DNA from: Sequoia sempervirens
Lineage: Eukaryota; Streptophyta; Pinopsida; Cupressales; Cupressaceae
Length of the DNA stretch: 64,000 nt
Assembly (NCBI GenBank): GCA_007258455.2
Contig: VDFB02373365.1
Location: forward strand, 223,814,006 to 223,878,005
Direction of reading: 5' to 3'
Shown: positions 35,200-46,499 of the stretch, in pieces
Layout of the letters: every line of letters starts with the position of its first letter
How positions within the stretch are numbered: position 1 is the first letter of the stretch
Notes under the pieces: model-generated
What the model was told of the DNA's origin: nothing
Databases searched by the model: none
What the model saw: only the letters and a program-made list of their open reading frames with translations
Position numbers and translations under genes: made by a program

Positions 35200-36250
35200 A
35201 TACAGTCCATTCGACTTTCAATTTAATTTTTCTAAAGTAAAAGTTTGTCTAAATTTTAATATATATTGAATAATGATTCATTTTCAACAAATCAATAAAT
35301 TATGCATTATAAATAAATTATTGATTTGGTATTACAATATGAAAAAGTTTCAATTATAGATAGTAAAATATTATTTCATGTAAATAGTTTTATAAATGTT
35401 GCGACATTATCTGATAGAAATCTTTCGGATGTAGCCAATTTACATCACTATCTTTTAAGTCAATTTTATGTAGAAATTTTAAAATATGTTTTATTGAATA
35501 ATGATTAACTTTCAACAAATTAATAAACTATACACAACAAACAAAATATTTACATAGTAGTGTTGTGTCCACAAAAAGTCTCTTATATTTATATGGGTGT
35601 AGAGAATAAAATATATATTTTTTAATAAGACTATTTAAGTACAAACATCTCCACAATTTTTTTAATAATTTGATGGAAATTTTCTTAGTGTAGCCAATTC
35701 ATGGCACCATTTCCTTAACTGACTTTTAAAGTAAAAGCTCTTTAAATTTTAATATGAGTTTATATTAAATATTGGTTTTCAATCAATCAATAAACTACAC
35801 ATAACAAATAAAATATTTACATAGCAGTACAATGTGACTAAATAAGAATCTCTTCATTGTAGAAAATAAAACATGCCCTATATGTAGGAGATGATGATGA
35901 ATCATAAAACACAATTAAACTTTGGATAAATCATTGACTTGAGAATTAAGATTAAAAAATAGACTTGTGTTGAGATAAAGTTGAGAAAAATTAGGGCTTA
36001 CCTTGTAAAATTAATATGATGTGGACTTGATTATTGAAATGTTGTGATAAAGAGACATAAAGTAAAAGTTAGAATAATCACAATCAAATTCATAGGATCG
36101 TGGAACTATATGTCTTTCTATGGTTTATAACATTATTTGTTTTAACCTCATGGTGTCATTATATTTGACTATAATATGTCAAAAGAGGTGATTGTGTACT
36201 TTTGTTCACAAATCCTAACAGTAAGCACTCAGGACTTTGAATTAAGATAA
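35200..36250. repeat. Dispersed repeat R1, copy A
   Basis: The part from 35625 to 36250 matches 38695-39330 and 47045-47715. Shared blocks include ATCTCCACAATTTTTTTAAT, GTGTAGCCAATTCAT, AAACTACACATAACAAATAA, AGAAAAATTAGGGCTTACCT and AAAGAGGTGATTGTG. The left part (35200-35620) holds further diverged sub-units of the same AACAAATCAATAAA block. Copy A ends early compared with the other two. Confidence 0.8.
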
Positions 36251-36476
36251 GTTTTGGTCATTTTTTTCATATATTTACTAATTACTAACTTTGTTCATTT
36301 GATAGGTCATTCAACAAATAATGTTGTTTATGAAACAAAGGTCTCAATGGAGAAGTTATAGCTTCCAATCAACTATGCATCCACTTGCAAGGATCCAAAC
36401 ATGATTGTAATAAAACCTCTAAATCAGGAATATAATCAAGCTCCATTACCAACAACATCATGTTATGTTTGCAATA

Positions 36477-36570
36477 ATGGAGGGGCAGAGAGGGAGAGAT
36501 AGGGATAGAAAGAGGGACAAATATAGGGGGAAGAACGAGAGAGAGAGGGATAGATAGATATGAAAGAGAT
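36477..36570. repeat. GA-rich simple repeat
   Basis: This is a purine run of GAGAGGGA/GATAGA words of about 90 bases. It is followed by strongly AT-rich DNA (36570-36985) in which I see nothing else. Confidence 0.85.
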
Positions 36571-36995
36571 AATTCTATAATATATATAAAATTGTTCGAT
36601 AATCCTTCGATAAAATGAAGCTAACATAAAATAGTATAGTTTTATTATAAGAAATATATATTTGTATATAGCTCAAATTTAATTAACATAGTAAATTAAT
36701 TTAGATTATATATAATATAAATTCATTATAGGTAATAAGTAGTATAGATTTATATAACTTATAAATTCAATTAACACACAAATTTAATACAATATGTTAT
36801 ATATATAATACATGTCTAATAATACAATTTACATTATAATTAATATATATTATATAACAAATATGATTAAATTAAAATATGAAACTATTATAATTCATAA
36901 TTATTACTATTTATTCTAATAGTTTATTTATTATATTTATAGTTTAATAATATATTTCATGTCATATAAATTACTTGTTCAATATAAAAGTATGA

Positions 36996-37155
36996 GCCCA
37001 CCAGGGATCAAGTCTTACTGAGTGCAAAGCCCTGACGCCCAAAAAGGGATGAGGTCAGGATCATGCCCCAGGTGAAATTTGGTGGAATGGATACTCCTCA
37101 GTCCTTGGCTCTAAGCTAAAGGGGACCCCCTCGGGGTATCTCCAAACTAAAAAAA
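36996..37155 (+). mobile_element. SINE-like element, second family
   Basis: This GC-richer block of 160 bases in AT-rich surroundings ends in a run of A. A 10-base flanking duplication, AAAAGTATGA, lies at 36986-36995 and 37156-37165, partly overlapping the A tail. GGGATCAAGTCTTAC near its start resembles a tRNA B box, which would make it a 5'-truncated tRNA-derived SINE. The body has GGGGACCCCCTCGGGG, a strong hairpin, near the tail. It shares no obvious body sequence with the other SINEs here. Confidence 0.65.
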
Positions 37156-37689
37156 AAAAGTATGATAACATAAATATAGTACTTGTTATATAATTATAAT
37201 TAATTCTACTTTAGTATTAAATTTTTTATATTTTTATAATTAATTTGACATTTGCCAAATTTACTACAAGACATTGCTAGTATTATTTTTACTTTTTAAA
37301 TTATTAATTTTTAAAATAAAATTTTATCATAAAAGTAAAATATATAATAGATGTTAAAATTTCATTTTAAATTAATAATTTTTAAAATAAAATTTGAATA
37401 TAAAAATAAAAATATATAATAGATGTTAAACCTGAGATTAAATCTTACCTGTCTTTAAAAATAAACTTTCAAACTCTATATTAAATATGTTTTATTATTT
37501 TAAAGTATCATTTTTAATTAATTAATTTAATCACATAATTAATCATTGTGTGATTTCTAAAAATTAATGGTTCACAAAATTTGATAGTTTATTATTACTA
37601 AAAATTGGAAAGAATATGCAAAATTTAGTTCTTTTAAAAATAAGCATACTTGTATTTAAATAATTTTGTACTCTCTTTCCAAATTAAAG

Positions 37690-38300
37690 GTTCTTTAATT
37701 TGATCACAATGACAACTATCAAATAACTTGTAAAAACGAATATAATTATTTAGAGATGAAAAACTTACCCCACTTATACTAGGGGAGAGGGCCCAATAGT
37801 GGTGCACCCTAACTTTATGGGTCGACATAGCAATGAACATGCAACATTGACATTAAAAAATCATATCCCCAAGTGGCCAGTGATGTGGACAATTCAAATA
37901 TTTTGTTTCACCCACATAGACCGTGAAAAAAGGCATCATCAACATGCTTTTTGTTGATGGGTCATAATAGACCCTCAAAAAAAGTTAGACCAATAGTGGT
38001 GCATTAAGTCATGTTTTTTAGTGTGTCAATGTGGCATCATATGATTTGTTGTGTTTTGAATGTAATGGACATATTTTGTTCAACTATTAGGTCCTCTCTT
38101 ACAATTACTAGTTCCATACTTTTAAAATATTGGGTTTTTATTGTACATGTACTATGACAACTATTGGTACCCGCACCACTATTGGGCCCTCTCCCTTAAC
38201 TCAAAATGATCACAATGAAAACTACAAAATAACTTGTAAAAACAAATATAATTATTTAGAGATGAAAAATTTACTCCAATTATACTAACTCAAAATAGTA
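37690..38300. repeat. Tandem duplication split by a MITE
   Basis: A unit of about 90 bases (GATCACAATGA.AACTA through AACTTGTAAAAAC and AATTATTTAGAGATGAAAAA to TTATACTA) occurs at about 37700-37781 and again at 38207-38290. The first unit is interrupted at its end by the inverted-repeat element 37782-38196; the second is uninterrupted and reads ATACTAACTC across the insertion site. Confidence 0.85.
37782..38196. mobile_element. MITE with long terminal inverted repeats and TA target
   Basis: This non-coding element of 415 bases has terminal inverted repeats of at least 23 bases that share GGGAGAGGGCCCAATAGTGG; the outermost base differs. TA flanks it on both sides (37780-37781 and 38197-38198). 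The intact neighbouring repeat unit shows a single TA at the same place, so the target duplication is TA. A TA target points to the Tc1/mariner group, although the termini are not the usual Stowaway ones. It would have been moved by a transposase encoded elsewhere. Confidence 0.88.
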
Positions 38301-38689
38301 AATATAGTAACTAAAAATATTAATTATATTTAAAACTATAAATTAGAATTAATTATTAGATTGTGAAATAGTATTAGAATTAAAATATATCTATAAAGGA
38401 AAGTATCGATAAAAAAAAATTAAAAACAATTCAACGCGTTTACATGGAATTTTCTTGCCTACCAATTGCCATATTAAATACATGATAAGCCTCAAATAGT
38501 GAGTAGACTTGAGTACAGGTAAAGACACTTGAGTAAATGGGGTAAAATGATGGTGATAGTTGCCATGATTTGATTTAACCGTTCAAATTAATTGAATGGT
38601 CCTCCATGCTTGTTGCGTAAATGTCAAACGTTGATTTAAAGATTTTGCCAAAACACTCCATAGAGGGAACGCCTTTGACGTAAATATTG

Positions 38690-39700
38690 TTTTATTTATA
38701 AGACTATTTAAGTGTAAACATCTCCATAATTTTTTTAATAATATTTGATGGAAATTTTCTAAGTGTAGCCAATTCATGACACCATTTCCTAAACTGGCTT
38801 TTAAGGTAAATTTTTTTTGAATTTTAATATGAGTTTATATTAAATATTGATTTTCTACCAATCAATAAGCTACACATAACAAATAAAATATTTACATAGT
38901 AGTACAATGTGACTAAATAAGAATCTCTTCAATGTAGAAAATAAAACATGTCCTATATGTAGGAGATTATGGTGAATCATAAAACACAATTAAACTTTAG
39001 ATAAATCATTGACTTGAGAATTAAATAACTAAGATTAAAAAATAGACATGTGTTGAGATAAAGTTGAGAAAAATTAGGGCTTACCTTGTAATTAATATGA
39101 TGTGGACTTAATAATTGTAACGTTGTGATAAAGAGACATAAACTAAAATTTAGAATAATCACAATCAAATTCATAGGATCGTGGAACTATATGTCTTTCT
39201 ATGGTTTATAACATTATCTGTTTTAACCTCATGGTGTCATTAAATTTGACTATAATATGTCAAAAGAGGTGATTGTGTACTTTTGTTCACAAATCCTAAC
39301 ACTAAGCACTTAGGACTTTGAATTAGTTAATTGTTTTGTTAAGCCAATCAACATGATAAGCATAGTTTTCTATAATATGTATATATTTTGAGCATAGAAG
39401 ATCATAGAGAATTTATTCATTGGATAAATAAGTCTAACAATGCATTATCATTATACTTTAACTCAAGAATTACATAAACCATAAAACATTTATAAGTCTC
39501 AATTTTTTTGTTTGTTTCACATTATAAGCATATCTTTACCTCACAAACAAATCACACTCATATCATAATGAAGGATGATAAATGGTTTCACTATAATAGT
39601 AGAAGTATAATAGTTATTTAATCATAGCTAAGTTCCTTGTTACACATGAAGAACCAATCAAGTAATAATCAACTTGTAACACAAGTGTCAAATCTGCATT
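38690..39700. repeat. Dispersed repeat R1, copy B, left part
   Basis: It matches copy A to about 39330 and copy C beyond that. It is split at 39682-39700 by the LINE and resumes at 45836. The stretch just before it (38300-38690) is AT-rich, with no feature found. Confidence 0.85.
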
Positions 39701-39828
39701 TTTTTTTATTAAAAAAGGGGTAAAAAATTTATTCAATCAAAGCCAGAGTACAAAGCAACAGCTAGAGGGCAACCAAAAAAACCACCACCAGACCACCCAA
39801 CAACCACACTACCTATTCATGTCCTCCA

Positions 39829-42800
39829 CTAATAACCTTTCCAGGGTCCCAAGATAATTAGAAGGAAGCTCATCCTTCCACTAATATCCCAACCATCCAC
39901 ATTCTCGGAGGCCCACTTCGCCAAACAATCGGCCACTTTGTTCCACTCTCTAGGGATATGACAAAAGGAGACAGAATCCAAGGCGCTGCAAAGAATCAAA
40001 ATCTGTCTACCCATAGAAGCCAATTGCCAACTAACATCATCCAACCTTTGGTTGTTCAACAAATCCACAACAATCTGAGAATCCGACTCGTAGATGATCC
40101 TTCTCCAACCTAAGGAGCATCCACGCTCAACAGCAATCTTAATAGCAAGGGCCTCCATCAGATTATTAGAATGTTGCCCCTTGTAACTAGAGAAGACAAA
40201 AGCCACACCACCATCATTACCTCTACCAATACCCCCCACACCAGCATGACCAGGGTTCCCACGAGAATAACCAACAGTATTAATCTTTAGGACCCCCACC
40301 GGGGGAGGCATCCACCTCCCATCACGACAGACCCGTTGTCGAACCAGACGGGGTCTTCTACCAGCAAAGCATCCCCTGCTACTATCCCCCAAGCTCAAAT
40401 TCCGCACAATATCAAGATCACCTGGATCAAGATTTTCAGGCATGTCACACTTAGCTGAAATAGTCTCCTGAAGCCTACTAAGAATCTTCTTCCACAATTG
40501 AAGATTTCCCAAATTGGAACCACAAAAAACTCTACGGTTCCTCTCCAACCAAAGGTTCCAAAGAATGAAAATAGGCCCAATAGCCCAGGCCACCTGCAGG
40601 AAAGAAGTCTTCGCTGGAGGTCTGCCCAAACTTTCCCAAAAATCAATCAAGGAGGTAGCATGAATACAACCATGATGCCAAGCCTCCCACCATCTGTGCC
40701 ATAACTCTCTAGAGTAAGGGCAAAGAAAGAACAAGTGGGAGGTACACTCCTCACTGTGAGAACAAAGAAGGCAAATAGAGGGCCCCTGAAAGCCACGCTT
40801 GCGTAGATTTTTCCAAGTGAGGCACTTCCTCTGAGCAACCAACCATAAGAAAAAATTGCATTTGGGCCAAGAGAAGTTGTCCCAAACCTTCTTCCACCAG
40901 TGCACCTCAACAGGCCCATGTAAGTTCCTGTCAAGCATAGCATAGCCTTGGGCAACCGTAAATTTACCTTTTGGACTAGGATTCCAAGCCAGAACATCCC
41001 TCCCATTAAGGGAGCTGTAAAGCCTAGTCTCCAAAACTCTAGAGAGAATAACTCAATCCTCATCAGAACCACCCAAGGGCCACTCCTATGGGTCCTTCCA
41101 GCAAGCCACCACTGCCTGCCCAATACTCTTGATAGTTTTAAAATGCTCCACCTTAATCCAACCGGCCTTAGAAAAAATATGGCAAAGAGGCTGAAGCTGA
41201 GGAAAACTAGAAAGAATGGGAGGGTGGCCATCCCAAGAGTCCTGCCAAAACAAAGCATCAGAGCCTCCATAACAGATCCAGAAGAGACCCTCCTTAATCA
41301 GCTGAGCACCCTTCTTAAGGGTATCCCAAATACAAGAACCTTTACCCTGCAAAGGAAGACGCGGCACATCGAGGCAATCAGCACCAGGAAGATACTTGTG
41401 GGTCAGAATCTTAGCCCAATCTTGATCTTGATTGTTGCACCACCTCCAGTACAACTTGGCAGCCAAGGTCGTGACAACAAGAGCCATAGACCTAAGACCG
41501 AGGCCCCTAGCATGCTTCGGCCTGCAAACAGACTCCCACTTGACTAAGCTCCACTTCGAGGAAAGAAGGTTTCCAAACCAAAGAAATTGTCGAGACAAAG
41601 CATCAAATTCTCGCACAAAGGTGGACGGGGGAACTTGCACACAACACCTATAAATGGGGAGAGACTGCACCACAGTCTTAAGAAGAATCACTCTCCCAGC
41701 AGAAGATAGCCATCTGTAAGTCCAATGGCTAACCTTACTCCGAAATTTATCCAAGATTCCCTGCCAATACTCTCTCCACTGGGCTCCCAAAGCCAAAAGG
41801 ATCCCAAGGTACATCAAGGGAAGAGAACCAATCTGAAACCTAAGGATCCTAGCAATCCTGCTCTAAATAAGCTGAGGTGTATTAAAGAAGTAAATGGAAG
41901 ATTTATCATCGTTAATACACTGGCCAGAAGCCTTCAGATAGATGTCTAAAGCACACCTGAAGTTCACTGCCTCACTAATTCTAGCCAAGCCCATTAGCCC
42001 AGTATCATCCACAAACTGAAGATGAGAGTAGGAAGGAAGAAGGTTGTTCCAGCTCCAACCACGGATAAGACCCTGTCTCACCTGAGATTTAATAAATCTT
42101 CCAAGACCCTCTGCCATGATGATGAATAAGTAAGGAGATAAAGGATCCCCTTGTCGGAGTCCCCAAGAAGCACTAAACAAATCTAAAGGTTCCCCATTAA
42201 TGAGAACTGAGAAAGAGGCAGAGGTCACACAACTAAGAACCCAGTTCACCCATTCCTCAGCAAAGCCAAAAGCCAAGAGAATTTTTTGTAAGAACTCCCA
42301 GCTCACCCGATCATAAGCTTTAGACATGTCAAGTTTAATAAACATAGCCTTCTCCTTAAAGTTAGTCATAGAGTGAATAGCTTCCATGGCTATCACAACA
42401 CCATCCAAAATTTGTCTCCCTTCAACAAAACCACCCTGCTCAGCCGAGATCAAAGTACCAAGGAGTGGTTTGAGTCTCTCAGCAATCAATTTGGTGATGA
42501 TCTTGTAAACAACATTACATAACGCAATAGGCCTGAATTGAGCTAACCGGTTAGCTCCTTCCAACTTAGGTATGAGAGCCAAGAAGGTAGAATTCATAGA
42601 CTTGAGGATCTGTTTGTTCCTAAGAGATTCCTGAATCACCTCAAGGAGATCATACTTTATAATTTCCCAGAACTCCTGAAAAAACTCAATCAGAAATCCA
42701 TCTGGACCAGGGGCCTTACCTTTTTTCATATTAAAAACCACTTTCTCCAACTCAGGTAACAAGATAGGACATAAGAGAACCCCATTCATCTCAGCAGAGA

Positions 42801-44099
42801 CCAGGTGGGGAATACAATCCATGATGGCCTGCTCCTCAACCCCAGCAGCAAGATTCTCCCTAGAAAAGAAGTTTGAAAAATAATTGACTGCCTCCCTGGA
42901 AATATCAGCATAGGACGAGATTTGAGCCCCATCCTGTGAAACAAGAGAGGAGATAGAATTTCCATGTCTTCGAGCCTTAACTGAATTATGAAAGAATGCA
43001 GTGTTCCTATCCCCCTCCTGAAGCCAATCAATACGAGATTTTTGCTTCCAAAAGATCTCTTCCCAGAGTTCCCACTCTTCTAAACTCTTCAGAGCCAAGG
43101 ACTCAGCCGTACTAAGGGCCGAGGTCAACCCCTGATCCCGAATCTGACGAGTGATAGAATCCAATTTGGACTGGGCATCCAACTTCTGAGCTTGAAGTTT
43201 CCCAAAATGTTGTTTATTCCATCTCTTGAGCCTGAACTTCACATGTTGGAGCCTCTTGCTAAAAGTAAACATGGCTGTCCCATGGGAAGGCATCCCCTCC
43301 TACCACCAATCCCACATAAGATCATGCAGCGACTGATCTCTTAACCACATCAACTGAAATTTGAAAGAGGGATTCTTGGTGACACCATAAACGGTGACTG
43401 AGAGCTTGATAGGCCAGTGATCCAAGCCCCTCCAATCAAGAATTTCTGAACTGGTAATCAACCTACTATTCAACCAATAGCAGGAGACAAGAAATTTGTC
43501 AAGCCTCTCTGAGATAGCCTCAACACCACATCTCCTATTATTCCATGTAAAGACACCATTGGTTGGCTTCACATCAATGAGGTTCAAGGACCCAATCATA
43601 TCCCTAAGTAAATTTGCAGAAGGGTCTAGCCTGGCTAAACCACCCCATTTTTCATCCAAGCAAGTAACAGCATTGAAATCACCAGCCATAATCCATGGAA
43701 GAAATGGGTCCAAGGCACGGATCAATTGAATGTGAGCCCAGAGATTTGACTTACCTGATAGATCAGTTGGAGCATAAATATTGGATAAAAGACATCTCTC
43801 TCCAGTCGCAAAGCAAGAGGCAACAAGAGAAATGGAAGACCGACTAGACATCCACCATAAGGGGGAAACTTTCCTCGGTTTCCAGAAGCAAGCCACCCCC
43901 CTGCATTATTCAGAGCACCCACCCCCTGCCAATTGCCTTGGGGCCAGATACGCGAAGCACAATTCGCCAAACCATCAACAGTAAGCTTGGTCTCCTGAAT
44001 GAAAACCACGTCAGGTGACTACAATTCAATTAATCTGCGAACAACCTTTTGTCTAGGGATGTTGTTCAACCCCCTTACATTCCATGATAAAACAATCAT
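39829..44099 (-). pseudogene. LINE ORF2: endonuclease, reverse transcriptase, RNase H
   Basis: ATG at 44099 opens MIVLSWNVRGLNN, the classic start of the L1 endonuclease. VFIQETKL, NIYAPTD, MAGDFNAV and DHWPIKL follow. RT has KGKAPGPDGF, RPIALCNVVYKI, KLDMSKAYDRVSW, GLRQGDPLSPYLF and FVDDT, so the catalytic Asp pair is kept. A zf-RVT region lies at about 40900-40700 (FFLWLVAQRKCLTW, CLLCSHSEE). RNase H ends the protein (SRGNPG, LMEALAI, YESDSQIVV, NKVADCLAKW), but its first Asp is missing because FDG has become TVG. Breaks are TAG near 44020, 43298, 41861 and 41086, TGA near 41052, and one frameshift at a run of six G (plus-strand C) near 43897-43902. About 1423 codons are otherwise in one frame. 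Confidence 0.93.
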
Positions 44100-44242
44100 T
44101 TATGAGGGTGGGAAAAATGGGAATCAATGGGTTTCACAGACCCAGACTCGACCAAAGTATCACCCATAATCTTAACCTTCTCTTGATCAGTCTTCCTTCC
44201 ACTCTTTGACGGTTTATCAAGAGGCCCCTTCTTAAAGGATTT

Positions 44243-45543
44243 CTAATGTAAACCTAAAACCGGAGGAGCTTTGTTACCCTTTACAGAATCTGAGGCCCCC
44301 TTAGGAGTAGGGGGATCATGGGCCACAACTACCGGGTCCTTCAGAATCTGTGGCCCCTGGAGAACCCTGGAATCCTGAGCTTGAGAAGGCAGATCCATAG
44401 CCATCTGATCTACCTGGTGGACCTTTGGAGATAAAATCTGAACCTCTTTCCTTGCATTCTCATCCAGAACTTCATGCAACCCCTTAGCCCCAGAAGAGAG
44501 TTCAGCAGGAATACCTTCCTCCTGGACCAGATCATCAAGAATATCAAACTTGTTAAAAGTACCTTCATTCTGCCTATCTAGCCAAGTTCGCTTCTTGCCC
44601 TTGCCTCTGTTATGGGACTTAACTGGAATAAAACCCTCATTATCCCCAGAATCATTAGACATCAGATCCTTTCCCTTGTCCCCCCTAGGAGGCCCAGAGG
44701 CAGCCAAGGGGGGGATTTAAATCTAGGGCATTTGAGGTGTAAATGACCATATTCATTACAAATTCTGCATCTAAAAGGTAGGGTCTCATAATCCAGCTGT
44801 TGGATCCAAGAAGAGGAACCCAAACGAATTTCCATAGAGTCTGGTAACAGATTATTCAAATCAACTTCAACGCAAATGCGAGCAAAATAAATTACCTTAT
44901 GATCTTGAGTTTGTGAAGCAGATCCCACAGGTATTCCAAGAAGAAGAGAGATCGAGTGGAGAATATCCTCCCTCCAGAATTCCAACGGAAGCCTCGGCAA
45001 ACAGACCCACACAGGAACTCGCGAGGGGATCTCTTCAGTGGAGTTGAAGCCCACGTGCCAGGGCTTGATGAATAACCCAACTTGGTTAAAGAAATAAGGG
45101 CCACCTTCAAAAGCCCTATTCCTATCCAACATGCTTGAGAAGATAACCATAAAGTAGTTATTAGCTGCCAAAATAATCTCCATGTCACCTTCAGGGTTCC
45201 AAACCCGGCGTGCCCAGGAATCCAACATGGGTAGAGATAGACGAAGGCCCAAAAATTTGCAAATTAGTGCATGATTACACCAATAATCAACATCTTCTGA
45301 AACTTGCTCAGGTTGAATGACCAAAATTGGACGATCCTCAGATCTCTCTAGACATCCATTTACTTTTTTAAATTGTAACCTCCCTTTTGGAGAAGAAACC
45401 CCATCCCCAGATTGGGGTTTACCCAGCAGATCCGTAACACCAACATGCAACGAAGAAGATGGCTCCACCATCTCCAAATCCCCATGAGAACCCTGAGACA
45501 GAGCAAAACCCCGATTCTCCATGGACCAAAAGGCACGATCCAC
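44243..45543 (-). pseudogene. LINE ORF1: DUF4283-like and zinc knuckle protein
   Basis: ATG 45543 starts MDRAFWSMENRGF. The central part (about residues 70-230: CKFLGLRLSLPML, FNQVGLFIKPWHVGF, PVWVCLPRLPLEFW) is the DUF4283-type RNA-binding region of plant LINE ORF1. A CCHC knuckle follows, CRICNEYGHLHLKC. Immediately after CPRFKSP a run of seven C on the coding strand (44708-44714) shifts the frame. One more C would carry the frame on into the hydrophilic tail ending at 44243, for about 433 codons in all. Apart from this the ORF has no stop. It ends 143 bases before the ORF2 start. Confidence 0.9.
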
Positions 45544-45816
45544 ACCAAAAAAGAGAGAGAGAGGCGAGACAAGAGGCCCACAGCCTCAGATCCGAACACC
45601 CCACCCACAAGAAAAATGCAGAGCATAAAACAAGAATCAGAGACCAACAATGAACAAGACAAAGGTCGCACCCCAGCCGACCTGTGCACCCTGAACACCA
45701 GCAAAGACCCCTCCCTCGAGCACACACCACAGCGGCCGAGCCCACGCAGTGCAGAGCAGGAATAAGCTAGGGCACGCGGGCCCTAGCTCTCACGCAGCCG
45801 CTACACAACGCCATCC
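45544..45816 (-). promoter_or_regulatory. LINE 5' UTR and likely internal promoter
   Basis: This stretch of 273 bases is clearly GC- and CpG-richer than its surroundings and begins GGGATGG on the minus strand. L1 elements drive transcription from this position. No specific promoter motif could be named. CpG sites are still frequent, which fits a rather recent insertion. Confidence 0.55.
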
Positions 45817-45835
45817 CAAGTGTCAAATCTGCATT

Positions 45836-46480
45836 ACCCTACGAACATATTTACCATTTATCATATTTACCATCTTGATGTCATCATGTAATTCATTTAT
45901 GTGAAGAGAGATAATATTGTGGGGATATTTTTCTACCAACTATAGAGCCCACATGAATCCATCAAGAACTACCAAAACCAAGTATTACCCTACCATTCAT
46001 GAATTGGTCATGCAAAAGAACTATATAGAGAGAAACTAAGGCAATCAATATAGGAGACTTCTAACACCAATGACATAACATTAAAATATAATACCTTGGC
46101 CAATGATTTTAAAATGGTATAGATATACAAGGCACATCTCCTACATGGCAAACATATAACTATAAATAGAGTTACTTCCCAAAGTGTAGTAAATCTACAC
46201 AAATGTATGACACTTTATAGTGCACCAATATAACATAACAGCACAAGTTCATCAACTATCTATAGATGCAACAAGTCCCTAAAAAACATGACTAGATTTA
46301 AGACCTCTCCTATTAGATAAACTAATCATTTAGTTGAATGGGAGTCAATTGGAAATGAAAGAAAAGGTATGGATCCTATGTACTTATTTTCCACCACTAA
46401 CTTGACCTTATATAGACTAGGGGCATGGGAATATAAAGTAGGTCTCTCTCCCATAGGTCAATAAATTATATTCAACAAAC
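45836..46480. repeat. Dispersed repeat R1, copy B, right part
   Basis: It continues copy B after the LINE (ATTTACCATCTTGATGTCAT, GCACCAATATA, TATAGACTAGGGGCATGGGA) and matches 48080-48780 of copy C. Confidence 0.85.
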
Positions 46481-46499
46481 TAAACACTTAGCATTATAA

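Larger units (their letters stand above)
39701..45816 (-). mobile_element. L1-type LINE, nearly complete
   Basis: This insertion of 6116 bases on the minus strand runs from a GC-rich 5' end at 45816 to an A tail (plus-strand T run) at 39701. A perfect 19-base target duplication, CAAGTGTCAAATCTGCATT, flanks it at 39682-39700 and 45817-45835. It has a 5' UTR, ORF1 (DUF4283-like plus zinc knuckle) and ORF2 (endonuclease, RT, zinc finger, RNase H). That is the layout of plant L1 elements with an RNase H tail. It inserted into repeat R1 copy B; copy C keeps the empty site near 48061. Damage is limited: one frameshift in each ORF, both at G/C runs, and five stops in ORF2. Confidence 0.95.

Noticed and set aside
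44243..45765. Plus-strand frames opposite LINE ORF1 and the 5' UTR
   Set aside because: They are shadows of GC-rich coding DNA on the minus strand.
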